Assembly: GCA_025766275.1 (NCBI GenBank)
Contig: JAFKAC010000008.1
Location: forward strand, 2,272,370-2,336,369
Direction of reading: 5' to 3'
From: Lactarius indigo
Taxonomy: Eukaryota; Basidiomycota; Agaricomycetes; Russulales; Russulaceae
Length of the DNA: 64,000 nucleotides
In this document: piece by piece, positions 1 to 11,657 of the stretch
Layout of the letters: each line of letters begins with the position of its first letter
How positions within the stretch are numbered: the first letter of the stretch is position 1
Translations under genes and position numbers: made by a program
Notes under the pieces: generated by a model
Told to the model about the DNA's origin: nothing
The model's database searches: none
What the model saw: the letters and a program-made list of their open reading frames with translations, nothing else

Positions 1-82
1 GCACTTTGAATCCTTTGCCGACTGTACGTCTCCTTTTTTTTTTTTCTCACATTGAGCTATATACATATCTGTGCGCGTGTAG

Positions 83-384
83 GCGATTTGGGAGACCTGA
101 TTCGACACGGGTTGCATGCCCTTCGCGAGACGCTCCAGCAGGACAAGGAACTCACGATCAACAACACCGCCATTGGCATCGTCGGCCCCGCTGGAGTACA
201 CGAGGCCGCAGGCACCTCCGTCGACTTTCGGATTCTTGAGGGCCCCCCGATCGAGGTGTACCTCCAGACCATGCAGCCGAAAGAAGTTCCGCCGCCTACC
301 GCCCCCGCAGCGTCCGCTTCCACCTCAACACCTGCGGCGCCCCCACCCGCCGCGGGCGACGAGGACGTGCAGATGTCAGAGTAG
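83..384 (+). CDS. PRE5: 20S proteasome alpha subunit, PSMA1/Pre5 type, last exon (partial)
   Basis: This is the C-terminal exon of a 20S proteasome alpha-ring subunit; the rest of the gene lies before the window. The exon follows an intron ending in AG at 81-82 and is read as GDLGDLIRHGLHALRETL, then a TINNTAIGIVG segment, which matches the end of the alpha/beta fold in PSMA1 (yeast Pre5, alpha6). Alpha subunits form the outer gating rings of the core particle and lack the catalytic threonine. After the fold there is a Pro/Ala/Ser-rich tail ending in an acidic DEDVQMSE. An acidic end resembles the human subunit, but the length and the Pro/Ala run are species-specific. The stop is TAG at 382-384. 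The subunit assignment rests on this one exon, so a sister alpha subunit cannot be fully excluded. Confidence 0.82.
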
Positions 385-908
385 TAGACGGTGGAAAACA
401 CTTTGTGCAAAATCGAGGTGCGAGGTGTTAGTTAGTAGGTTGTATATCATACGGGGTGTGTGGTCGTGAATGACAACACGGAACTTCATTGCATACTGTC
501 GTCGTATTCTCGAAGTAGTCGTGTTATCAGTTCAGGAGTCGCCTATCCATCAGCCAGAACTTGTAGACTAGGACTCGGAGGATGACAGGCCCAGCGAGTG
601 CAGCATGAAGCTGAAGCGCCGCGGTCGCGGTCGCATGACGTATTCCAAGCTTCCGCGCGTTCCTGGGGCCAATCGCCCCCAGGATCCCACATAAAGCCAT
701 TGACTGGATACACTCTCCGCACCCACTCCAGTGACGAGAAACCACCGACTGGAATACATATGTTGGGGCCTGTATGCGCCAAGTTTTGATCACGTGATTA
801 GTTTTTCCACGATGACATCACAGATGGATTGGCACCCGCGTAAAGTGACGTCGTGTGCACTCTTTTCAGTTTATATATCGCAAGAACAACGATGGGTTCC
901 ACTATATC
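385..908. other. Intergenic region with putative HAM1 promoter
   Basis: No gene is seen here. It lies between the proteasome stop and the HAM1 start. A TATA-like TTTATATAT lies at about 870-878. An out-of-frame ATG at 892, in GATGGGTTCC, precedes the preferred HAM1 start at 909. A pyrimidine run ending in CAG at 861-869 could also be the acceptor of a 5'UTR intron. Confidence 0.4.
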
Positions 909-3823
909 ATGTCTCTCCCCAACGCTACCAGAGATACCACCGAACATCCCAGCAAGTACGCCGTCCCTGCCCCCGTAAACAGGCGTGAACAAGCCGCTGA
1001 TGTCGATCGCAAGGTATCTCGCCCGATTTGTCTGCTTCCTTGCTCAGCTAACGTTGCTGCCTCTTTTTAGCTCCGCTTCTATGGTGCCATAGAAGCATTC
1101 CGACAAGGGCGTTATCCCTCCAATCAACAGATCGACGCCGCTCTCAAATATGTCCTCGACCACTCTCTCGTAGATCAGGACAGGCTCTCCTCGGACGGTC
1201 ACAAACTTATTCAGGACGGTCGCGATATTATTGAGACCGCCCGCCTCATCGTCCGGGAGAAGAATGCCGACGAAATCTTCCAGAACTTTATGTGGAATAT
1301 CAACTACGAAGAACTTAGCAGTGTTAAGAAGGATCCGAGCGAGGTACTTCCCGCCGACAAGTCGAAGGTCAAGGACGATGCTCACGAGGGTAAGCTCCAC
1401 GATCGTCCTCCTCTCCGCTAGTGACTTACTTACACATCTCCACCTGCAGCCGCGCGCCACCTTCGCACTCTTGGAAACCTCGTTGTGACCAATCGTGAAG
1501 TCCGTAAAATTCTTGCCGACTTTTCCGTCATAGGCCGTCAAATTCTCGCTCGCACCGCCACAAATGTAATCGACCGCGTTGCCCCCACCCAGGAGGCTCT
1601 CGCGGACGTTGATCGCCCTGCTCCTCCCGACCAGTTTGAAACAGCTGGTGGGAAGACCGTTGGCCCTGACGAGACTCCTGTCGCGGAGCTGGGTGCTCCT
1701 GCAGCCGATGGGGCAGCTCGCCTCGACCCACATAGCGGAGTGGAGGTCGTGCACGAAGAACAAGTACTGGATGCAAGTCAAACCGCGGACAAGGCAAAGG
1801 GCCGTGCCCAGGAAGTCGCAGACGAAGCCAATGCGATAGCTGAGTATGTATTCATTCGTAGCAACTGTCGTTCAAACTGACGACTGGCATAGCGAGGTTG
1901 CCCAACCAAGCACCGACACAGAAGCCCAAAAAACTGGGCTCAAAGGTCGCTTGCAGAAATTGAAGGTAAATATCAGGTCTATTCTATCAAATTCTCCCGG
2001 TCTCACCTGTTTTTACATAGAATGGACTGTCTGACCGCGTTCCTCATGAACACAAAGCTACTGCCCGCGAAAAGTTTGAGCACGGCCGCAAGGTACTCGA
2101 AGAAGATTACTTCCCCGAGGATCGTCGCGACCAGTTCATTTATCGTGGGAAAAAGGTAAGAGCGATGCGTGAACCCTATCATATGTGCCAATAATTTGTG
2201 TTAGGTCATTCTTGAGTGCCAGAAGCACCACGATTACCAAGAGAGCATTCGTTGGCTTCTTGCTACCATTGAGGAGTACTCTAGCCACGGAAAGCATATC
2301 GCTAGAGAGTCCGGAAGTACGATCGCACAGGTAAGTGTAATACCCATTCAACAGCAACACTTTCGTCGCTGAAGCTATCATTTCCGAAGGACAATGTCCT
2401 CCATACGGCAACTTCTCAGATTCGTACTCTACTGGAGCGCATCGCCAATGGGAAATCTATGGACATTATCATCGACGCCATAAACAACCTAATTGATCAT
2501 GCAAAAACCGACGAGGAGTTCCGTCGGTGGTTCCAATCGGTCGGCGCTTACTCACGCAAGGTCTTGCTTGAGCCAGGCTACGTTCTTGAACCAAGGTGCA
2601 ATTCGGAGGGCCGTGGGGTTCGGGATTCTGGCCGCCGCTTCTATGACGAGAAATACAAATCGCAGTTCGACCACCTATTCGATTCGATCGGAACCTGGTT
2701 TAGCGCCATGGGCGAAGATCCTCTCAATAAACGCTTCGGTGACGATTGGGCGCGCTTTACTCACGATCTACTCTTTGATCGTGAGGGTAGCCTTAAGTTT
2801 AAGCCCGACCTTTGGATGGATATTCGCAAGGTTATCATACCATCAATCGTTGATCGCGTACGCTGTTTTGTTTCTGTCTTTCTAACTAATGACTTGACGG
2901 ATTGCATAGGTCGGACACGTCCCTATCCCGCGGGTCGAGTACACGGACGATTCACTGGATCTTGTCGTCGAGAACCTTACCCTTCAGGGTCGCAATCTCC
3001 TCCCAAACCTTGTAGAGTTCGATGCGTCCAACTCTATGAAGTTTTCGCCATACAACACTACTAGCGATTGTAGCCGTCATGAGTTTAAGCTTACGTTCAG
3101 GCAAATTCAGGCGGACATGCGAGACGTTGCCTTCTACTACCGCAAGAAGACCGGCATCCCAAAGATAGCCGACTCAGGACTCGCTGATGTACTGCTAGGT
3201 GGCGGAGGACTCACTGTATGTGTTCGTCTATTCTAAGTTTGTTTCTGTCCTCACGACGATCAGGTTACGGTGGAGCTTGCATCTGCGGCTAACGATAAAT
3301 CATCCATTTTCAAAGTGCGGAACGTTCGAGTCAAGGTCCACTCGCTCAAGTTCTCCATCCACGGCTCCAAGCGTGACATTTTGTACAAGACCCTCAGGCC
3401 ATTAGCAAGTGTCCTGATTAAGAGGCAAATACAAAAGGCAGTCGCGGATGCCATAAAGACTGGGATGGAATACGTCGACGGCCAGCTCGTCTCCGTACGC
3501 GACCGCGTGGACGAGGCACGTGCGTCCTCGGATAGCTCACGCACAGACGTGTTGCGTGCCGCGTTTCAACGCAAGAAAGAGGATGCGGAAGAGCCCGCCA
3601 GTGTGAAGACCGCAGAACGCAAGAGTCAGTTCAAGGTTGTTGCAAAGCGCGATTCTGCGATCCTTCCACAGCTCGGACACCCTTCGGGTTGGGCCACGAA
3701 GGTGCAGGAACGTGCAGAGGCCGCTGGAACAGGCGAAAGTTGGCATTCGGATGCGTATGTTTTCTTGCCCTTCCTTCTGCGCCCTGTCTGATTACACCAT
3801 TGCGCAGGTTTGCGATCGTTTGA
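909..3823 (+). CDS. HAM1-family (TULIP-fold) protein, ten exons, 810 aa
   Basis: Predicted exons are 909-1013, 1071-1389, 1450-1843, 1893-1965, 2021-2155, 2205-2330, 2390-2857, 2910-3215, 3264-3754 and 3808-3823. All junctions are GT-AG and the sum is an exact 811 codons. The order of conserved blocks fits fungal HAM1_N followed by HAM1_C: LRFYGAIEAFRQGRYPSN near residue 36, HLRTLGNLVVTNREVRK, DRRDQFIYRGKKVILECQKH, then YYRKKTGIPKIADSGLADVL near residue 620 just before the C-terminal domain. These proteins are related to the BPI/TULIP lipid-binding fold, so a membrane-lipid role is likely, but the exact job is unknown to me. The last coding exon only supplies the end AFAIV-stop. A partial copy of exons 9-10 lies at 9764. 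The start at 909 was chosen because it runs in frame through exon 1 into the conserved block. Confidence 0.88.
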
Positions 3824-4365
3824 ACTTTTTCTTTTCTCCTTTTTAAAATTGTTTGGACTTTTCCCCTGTTACCTGGCGTCTAGCGCTTACTTTACTTTTC
3901 ATAATTGGCGTCGTATTGAGTCGAAAATAATTTCACATGTACCATCCGACGAGTTGGGGTCGCGTAGTAGGTTATGAGCGATTGTCCTGTATTTCTCCAT
4001 ACCCTTCCAGATAATGTTTGTACGATCGAAGGCTTTCTCCTGCATGGCAAGGTGCCTACAAAGGTGGCTTTCTTAAATAGTGTGCGTTGTTGCGGTGTGA
4101 TAGTACAATGCCCTATTTAGATGCGGGCACTGCAAGCGTCCAACTTGAATTTGAATGGTTAGCGCTGACATCATGTGCCACTTGATAATACGATTCCAAT
4201 CCAATGTCTGTCCTCTGTTACTAATAGTACGTGGTCCCTGGAACGGTTATCCCTGCCATATATAGCAGTGGGTGGAGCAAGGGGGAGGAGAGCGCGTTAA
4301 ACAGTGATTTCATTTGTGAGCGAACTACGCAGAAATACAGTACCGTGACATCACCTTGTTTGTCA
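3824..4365. other. 3' flank of the HAM1 gene, shared with unit II
   Basis: This is non-coding sequence after the HAM1 stop. Most of it recurs, diverged, at 10104-10372 and 11110-11340. No gene was recognised in it. Confidence 0.5.
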
Positions 4366-7190
4366 AGGTCTTATGCAAGCTTGTATACAAGTCTTATGCC
4401 AGGTGTGGATCGCAAAGAATACCAAATAAATCTGAGATTGAGATTCGCAAAGATGACCAAATAACGATCACGCAAAACTTGACATGAACGCGAACGACCT
4501 TTTTGTGATGACTTGGATGACACCTGCTGGTTTCCTCGCATGGCGCAATCGAGTGAAATTGTTGTGTTCATATAGCTCATAAACGTTATAAACGCTTCAT
4601 CACAAAGGATGCCTTCCTCGCTCCACGGCACGTTACCACCCTCAGTCAACACCACCTGTCCACCCGCTAAGTGGGGCCAATAAAAGGTACCAATCGTATA
4701 TTTTGACTCCGGGTGGTACAAACATCTTCAACGCTAATACACACGCTCGTTTGGGCAGACCCTGTCAGTAGAGTAGTGGGGCCGTTTGAAAGACTATTAT
4801 ACTTGGTTTTGGTTGGCAGCAGAAATTAATAGATGTATGAAAACGTACGACGGGCCTCTGCACTGAGCGTGCATGTCTAGCGTTTTCCCATAGGCTTGGA
4901 AGCAGGGCCTTTCGGGTGAAAAGGGGAATGCCTGGAGTACGTTGGTTTAGGTAGGGGAAGTTACTATCGTCGACGTACGGCTTAGGAGGATATGGTTCCC
5001 TTGTCCTGGGGTTGTGTTTGAGTGCTATAGGAGGTGGGTGAAGCGAAACACGCTAGACGTACATCGGGGGCACAGGTGGAACTTTGGGAGAACTCCTGGG
5101 TACCAGATAAGATCAGATCAAGGAATGTCTTAGGCTGTCAGGGAGGTGAGGTAGTACTTCACAGCGCTGTTGGTTGTCTTAGAAGTCGTTGAGGACATAT
5201 CGGGTGAGGTAGTTCTTCATCTGCTACAGCAGGATCCAAATCGATGGGCCCCTTCCATTTCGAGTACAGTGGTACCGGGGTTTGAACGACCCATGCCGAT
5301 TAATTTTCCCACAGAAAATAAATGTTGTAAATACAAATAAATGAATAAAATTCTACTTATCGCTTTCAATGTGGTGTGCTTGCTGTGCAACGGGATGGTA
5401 TGACTATGATACCTCAGGCCGCATGGTGAAAATTACCTTTTCATGTGTCTGACGGGACTAGTGTATATTTAGTTACTGTACTACACTACTAATTGTAATT
5501 TGAGAAGGCCATAGCGTTGTGGGTGGGGCTTGCAAGCCATGTCGGTGTCGAGGCGTCGCAGTGCCGCGTTGATGCCATGGGTGTCATGGCACTGCATTGG
5601 TGTCATAGTGTCGTGGTGCCACGTGGTGTTGCAGTGCCACATCAGTGTCCTGGTGTTGTGGCACTGTGTTGATGTTGTTGTGTTGGCACTGCGTCAGTGC
5701 CGTGGGGTTGCAGTGGTGTTGTAGTGCTGAGCACCACATTGGTGCCATGGACTCAAGGTTCCATGTTGGTGTTGCGGTGTTGCAGTGTCGTGGTGATGTC
5801 AAGTCGCAGTGCCATGTCGGTGTCGTGGTGTTGTGGCACCCAGAGAGAGCATGTTTGAACCTAGAAAGTAAAAAAAACACAATATTGTTTAAAGTCAGCT
5901 AAAATTATAATGCAAGGGCACTTAGCCTAGTAGCGTCTTGAGGGTTTCCTGGACCAAATGAATGCAGTTGACGAGGACTGCATTGGATGTGAATGTTGCT
6001 GTGGTGGTTGTTGACACGTTGCAGCAGCGCCTGGTCCGGTGACCTGCATGCCCAACGAAACCCGTGACCTGTGACATTAGGTAAGAGTTTTGTGAGGGTC
6101 ACAAATTCTGTACCTGCCTGAACCCTTGGGCCATACTGGGTTCGGGAAACCCCTTCTATATACTAACTCTCAGTGTCCCATGCTTCACGAAGTTTGGCCT
6201 GCAGCTCAACAAGCACAGCTTCAGGCTGGTGTGCCACACCATTGCAAGGAAACTGCATACTGTGAGACATGACATGGGACTGAAATGTTGTATATATATC
6301 TTGAGCAAAGTGTGTGCATGCTCGAACTGGGAGGGATGGCAATGCTGCCGAGCAATATGTTGGGACAACTATTTTATAACCCAATTCTTGCGACATAACT
6401 AATTTCAAAAATATTTTTCCTCTGACTTAATTATGAACCCCACTAGTAAACTTTTAAGTCTGCACCTTGTGTATTTGTTGAAGGGGTCTATCGATTTGGA
6501 TCCTGCTATGAGGTGGCAGGTTGATACTCCATGCAAATTGCAAATAAGGACAAATCGAAGCTGTTTGCATAATTGTTTTTCCATCACGTTACAGTACTGT
6601 AGTGCCCGTGCATACCAACAGCTGCACCGCTCATATTAAAGCTCGCGTACCGTCTAAGCATGTATTTTTTTAAGTCTTGATTTAATCTGTACAAACTTGG
6701 CCGCATGAGATAAACGCTGACAGTTTGGATGTCAGTCTGAGTGGGTCCCTCACCAGAGGCATGTAAGAGCAGATTCGCCCGAGTGAAGTCTCACTTGTGC
6801 AACGTTCCCCAATCACCTCGATCAATTGCTAGCTGTTCCAATGGCCTTCACTTGTACGCCACCCAAGCATGCTGCTTGGGGCGCTGGCAGATCTGTGAAG
6901 ACAGAGACGAACATACGATTCCCTCATTGCACTTCCACGCAAAAATTGACACGTATAAGTAAAAGTCATTAGCTTGGTCATTAGAGGACCTGACCGATGA
7001 TAAATGACCGATTAAAGTGACGTGCAACATATATGCAACAAACAGAAAAAAGAACTGTGTCGTTACGTTTGCTGCAAACACCTCCAGCTAAACCAATGAA
7101 CGCGAAATAAGCAACGTTACAGTCGACGAAGTCGACACCTATTTGGGTAAATTACGGTAGAATGACTGATTGACGTTGCGGCCAGCTCCG
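4366..7190. other. Gene-poor 2.8 kb block present only in unit I
   Basis: I see no supportable gene in this stretch. Open frames are short, lack splice continuity and resemble no family I know. Compared with unit II, homology stops near 4366 and resumes near 7190, so the block is either an insertion in unit I or a deletion in unit II. It holds the minisatellite at 5525-5835. No terminal inverted repeats or transposase were found. Confidence 0.45.
5525..5835. repeat. Degenerate GT-rich minisatellite
   Basis: About 310 bases are built from imperfect repeats of GGTGTCGTGGTGTTGCAGTG-like units, with strong strand asymmetry (G and T against few A). Unit length varies, roughly 12-30 bases. Open frames across it are a by-product of the repeat and are not annotated. 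Confidence 0.75.
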
Positions 7191-7448
7191 CCAAGTAATT
7201 AGTATTTGTAAGGACCATGTCCTCACTGGGCACGCAACAACGATAGATATTAGATACCACACGATCTCACTGGTAAAATATTCTATGCTCGATTACTGAA
7301 AATGAACGTAGTCTGTCTCCATGTTTCCTATCTTCCATTATCCTCCTAGAACCGTCTATGCTGCCCCTTGGGTCGACTGACATTCGCACGTATGGTCGTC
7401 AAAAAAAAAAAAAACGCAGGGAGCCTGGTGGCTCTGGGATATATATAT

Positions 7449-9436
7449 CTACCCGCTTATATCCAGGCTATAGGGGGACTCTGGGTACTTGTCTCTGTCG
7501 AAAGGTATGACGCTGTTTGAGAACGGCGTGTCGGGGGAAACTGAAACCGGCGGGAGACACTTCGGGTCGGCCGGCATGTTGGGGCCTGCTCCGCGGCCAG
7601 CGGTGTCCCGCACGCCACCCGGCGGGGCTGTGGTACTCGTCTGGGTGAGCGTGACAACGACGACGCCTTGCGATCCGTCGAGCGTCTCGCGGAGGTGATC
7701 TCGTGAGTTCAGGCTGGGCACCAGAATGAATCAGGGGGGTCAGTCGGTCAGGAAGTAATCACAGAGGAAATTAACGATAGAATAGACGCACATGGACATG
7801 AACGCGCAGAGAGAGAGTCGAACCATGATGAAGAAGGTCGCTGTGTATATGTTCGCGTCTGGATACTTGGCGAACTTTCCGTTCGAGAAGTCAGTCAGCA
7901 TTTGGACACAGAAGGGTGTAAAAAAAAAGTGAACAATTACCAAAACTACGCTGGCGATAGCAAACGCTCTGCAGAATAGCACAGGTATCAAGAAAATAAG
8001 TTCGACGGGTGCACCAACGCACTGGCGGCTCACAGGTGAAGTGTGCCGCAATTAATCGTATAAATCGCGAGGAGGTTCAACATGTTGTTAGTACTAAGAG
8101 AACCGATATTAGAATGGGACCTTTGCAGTTTTCGGGCACGAACGTACCTCCGGACGTGAGTGCGGTTACTCAAGAGGGTATAAACCATTCCGACAGTAAT
8201 GAGGACGTCGCAAAGGACCTTGCAAGATAATGTAGCAGTGAAAGACCCCTGTTATGAAGGGCTATCAGTGACTGCGGCCCACTTGCATCAAGCGAGGAGT
8301 AGACTTTCCCGAAAGATGCCCCCTTTACGTAGGTGCTGAAGGCTATACAGAATCCGTGAGAAAAAGAAAAGAAAATGTGCAACCACGACTGACGCATTTA
8401 CACTGTATACTGACAACGAAGACAATGCCTTAGCGACCTGAAAATAAAGGAAGAAAAGGAAGAAAAAAAAACATACAGACTCCAATAGCTTGCAAGTTTC
8501 GGTTGAAAATAAGGTGAAAAGTCATTGAGGCATGCTACGGCGGAGGGACTTACCGAATTCTGCCAGTGAGCTGACAGACTGCTCATGTGAGTTGATGTCA
8601 GCCCTGAAAAAGATGCGTAGACGTACGATCGCTATTGGCAAATATGGAGAACGCCATCCCACTGAACCAAAAATAAGTTTCACCCGGATGAAAATCACCA
8701 GTAAACTCACGACGATAGATCCTATATGCGTAGAAGCTACGCCCTTTCAGTAAGAGGTCGCTTCATAAACCTCTCATGAAGACGTACTGTTGTACACAAG
8801 ATTCAAGAACAACTTGTTACACATGCATAAGAATTGCGGACAAAGGTCGATCACGATGAACTAGCGCACCAGTAGATAAAGCTAATGCCTTTAAAAACAG
8901 ATTAGTCTCAGGACGAGCTCTGTGTCACCGCAGACGCACGGCTTGGCTCCTAGAAGCCCCATAAGAACCTCAACCAGAATACTACTTTTGAAGCGGCGTA
9001 CCATGGTGTGAATATGTCGGCTTCCCGATAATCCCCGAAATTCGTGACGACAAGATGATAAACTGGATAAACACCGAAAAATAAGTTGGCCGAGTCAACG
9101 AGTCTAGTCGAATATGATGTCACTATCGCGTATCACGAAGTACTCGAAAATGTATACATCAAAAAAGCGACCTGCAGATGCTTCATTAAGATCCTGAGTA
9201 TGGGACACATATGGGAACCCTCACAAAGGACTTTAGAGGCCACTTATCCTTTGAGGAGTAGGTATTATAGTAGGAATAGACTTGCAACCAGGTAATACCA
9301 TAGATCCTAGACGACCAATCGGGCTCAATCTGGTTCTGCGATAGTATATTCCAGATGGTGAGACGCACATAGACGAGAGGACCGCCCCAATGAACAACGC
9401 CCCAAGGGTTTTGTCTACAGGGATTAATGCGGGCAT
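7449..9436 (-). CDS. DUF6534-like multipass membrane protein, copy 1
   Basis: The minus-strand start is ATG at 9436-9434, giving MPALIPVDKTLGALFIGAVL. Splicing at 9376-9310 joins it to YGITWLQVYSYYNTYSSKDK, and two further short introns give VAFLILVDSANLFFGVYPVY and then HLVVTNFGD. This is the usual N-terminal pattern of basidiomycete DUF6534 proteins: a G-x-L-[IL]-G first helix, a Q-x-Y-x-YY segment, and a VTNFG loop. Later exons encode a valine-rich helix (…CDVLITVGMVY-like) and finally MPSLNSRDHLRETL with a Ser/Thr/Pro tail, again typical of the family C-terminus. The stop is TAG at 7451-7449. Splicing between about 9000 and 8300 could not be resolved without stops, so decay is possible. 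Function is unknown; receptor-like roles are only speculation. A second copy lies at 11658-13611. Confidence 0.62.
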
Positions 9437-9763
9437 AGTAGATAAAAACTAAGAAAGCAAGAGAAAGAGAAAGAGAAGACACGAATCGACAGCAGAGGAA
9501 GGGGAGAAAAGGCGACCGACGGGAGTGGCCGATTACCCAACTCGCAGCACTGTTGATAACAGCCGCCGCTCTGTCATGCGCCGAGTCATGGCGCCTGCGC
9601 AAATTGGAAGGCAAAGACAGATGATGAGATGAATGGCCCCAACCCATCAGATGCACTTCACAGCCCGCAGTTATTTTTTTCAGGCGGTGGCGACCCGGCC
9701 CGGCATGGCCTGACACAAACCGGCTGCTCGGAGCTTTCGGATTTACGGCTTGGCGGGTGGGAT

Positions 9764-10103
9764 CTCGTCCCCGTACGCGACCGCGTGGACTAGGCACGTA
9801 CATATTCGGATAGCTCACGCACAGACGTGTTGCATGCCGCGTTTCAACGCAAGAAAAAGGATGTGGAAGAGCCCGCCAGTGTGAAGACCGCGGAACGCAA
9901 GAGTCAGTTTAAGGTCGTTGCAAAGCGCGATTCCGCGATCCTTCCACAGCTCGGAAACCCGTCGGGCTGGGTTACAAAGGTACAGGAACGTGCAGAGGCG
10001 GCTGGAACAGGCGAAAGTTGGCATTTGGATGCGTATGTTTTTCTTCCCCTTCCTTCGCTCGCCTCATCTAATTACACATTTGCGCAGGTTTGCCATCGTT
10101 TAA
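9764..10103 (+). pseudogene. HAM1 3'-end fragment (duplicated exon 9 tail and exon 10)
   Basis: This is a copy of 3484-3823. It keeps the reading frame of the parent tail (AAFQRKKKDVEEPASVKTAE onward), the GTATGT donor after GGATGC, and the tiny last exon ending in TAA at 10101-10103. It has no 5' part or start codon of its own, and a TAG replaces the parental GAG codon in VDEA near 9791. It is therefore a by-product of the tandem duplication and not a gene. Conservation of the rest of the frame suggests a fairly recent event. Confidence 0.85.
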
Positions 10104-10372
10104 ACTTTTCTTTTCTCTTTTTTAAAATTGTTTGGAGTTACCCTGCGTCTGACGCTTACTTTACTTTTCATAACCGACGTCATATTGAGTCAAAAAAAGT
10201 TTTACATGTACTAGGTTATGAGCGATTGTGCTCTGTATTTCTACATACCCTTGCAGATAATGTTTGTACAATCGATGGCTTTGTTTCTGAGTCGTGACCC
10301 CCTAATGTATAATAGTGCGTACTGTTGAGGTCTTTCAGATGCGAGAATATGCACTGTCTATACAATAATTTG

Positions 10373-11110
10373 GCATCGGATTGTCACGGAGTCGTGTGGA
10401 GTTGTCCGGCTTCGAACCCTTTTCGCAACTTGCTTACTGCTTTAACTTGTCCACCGTCCCCTGCTTTCAACAACCCACTGTGTGCGTCCACCTTCTTTCG
10501 ATTTCTCTTAGCTGTGTTTCGTGCCCGGCAGCTGCGTGCAACCACGGTATCTCATTTTGCGACATCTGAGTCGGTGTTCTCTTCGGCTTCCCAAATGGTC
10601 ACATATTGTCACCTGATTGATCAGTCTTGGCTCTGCTGTCTCCTCTCCATGTCGTGGATTGTGTCTTCGTGCGCCTTCTATCTTGTTCGGTTCGTTTGGG
10701 GCGGTGGCCTAATTGAGCACCTCGCTCTGGTGTCGCAAAAACAATTGTTTCTTCGTCTACGCCAAGCCCTAACATGACACAACTGTGCGCAGGAACCTTG
10801 GCAGGAACAGCAGCCAGTAAAATGGAGCGGGCGAAGCGAGAGCAGCTAGTTTGCTCCTGGCATCCCTTCCCCCCCCTTTTTTTTTAACGCACACAGCGGA
10901 GTTTGCCGCCCCCCCAAGTAACCTCTCCTTTTTTTTTTTTCCATTTTGCTCCTCCTCAAGAGGATTAGACAGCCCTGAAATGATCAATGCAGAGATTACG
11001 TCCGTAAGCTTTCACGAATGACGGCCCCTTTGGGCCGTTGTGAATTGCTAGTATAGATGATGGGAGCCTGCAAGCTCCCGAAATCCTCAACTCGAAAGGC
11101 TGACGGATAA
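10373..11110. other. 0.74 kb block present only in unit II
   Basis: Relative to unit I this block interrupts the HAM1 3' flank. It contains long pyrimidine and T runs (10868-10885, 10929-10940) and two short perfect hairpins near 11025-11090. An open frame from 10325 to 10777 runs into it but shows no family resemblance or splice support, so I do not call a gene. It may be a small non-autonomous mobile element, but I found no clear terminal repeats. Confidence 0.4.
11028..11082. repeat. Two adjacent short perfect hairpins
   Basis: ACGGCCC-CTTT-GGGCCGT (7-bp stem) is followed about 30 bases later by GGGAGC-CTGCAA-GCTCCC (6-bp stem). Both are GC-rich in an otherwise AT-rich stretch at the right end of the block specific to unit II. 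Confidence 0.6.
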
Positions 11111-11657
11111 CGCCACTTGATAATACGAGCCCAATCTGATGCCTGCCCTCTGTCTACTCACTACTAATAATAGGTGATCCCTTGAACTTTATCCCAGCCT
11201 CATACAGCGAATGCGGAAAGTTTGCCGGGGATGGCGTTAAAAAGTTATTTAATTTGTCAGCTGCAGTGAGCGCTAGAACTGCGCATTGGTAAGTTAAAGT
11301 CAGAATGATTCGATTACTGTAACGTGACGGTCAGCCCTCTTCGTCAAGCCATCAGTATTGTGCGGACCATGTGCTCACTGGGCTCGTGACGACCATAGAC
11401 ATTAGATACTATGAGATTACTACGAGGACTGGTAAATACACTATGCTCGATTATTGAAGATAAACATGCCTTTATTCTTATTCCTGCGTTAACGGTTCCC
11501 GTCTGTATCCGCGTCCGTATTTCGGTGTTTCCTTTTCCCTATTCTCCTTCAAAGACCGTCTATGCTTCTCCTTGAATCGACGTTCATATTCATTACTCGC
11601 TACAGTATAGTCGTAAAAAAAAAAGAGCGTGTTTTGGAAACATTGGAGGTATAACAT

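Larger units (their letters stand above)
3484..9753. repeat. Tandem duplication, unit I
   Basis: This is the first copy of an imperfect direct repeat. It begins inside exon 9 of the HAM1 gene (around CGTACGCGACCGCGTGGAC at 3497) and continues through the 3' flank and the minus-strand DUF6534-like gene to about 9753. Unit II starts at about 9764. Matching landmarks are the HAM1 tail, TTAAAATTGTTTGGA in the 3' flank, CCACTTGATAATACGA at 4181 and 11115, and the full 7190-9753 block against 11340-13903. Unit I alone contains the 4366-7190 block. Confidence 0.8.

Noticed and set aside
5530..5902. Overlapping open frames on both strands across the GT-rich region
   Set aside because: They are a by-product of the minisatellite, with repeated Val/Leu/Cys/His codons and no domain or splice pattern.
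10325..10777. A 150-codon open frame with hydrophobic segments
   Set aside because: It starts in the duplicated HAM1 3' flank and crosses the boundary of the 0.74 kb block, so it is probably accidental.
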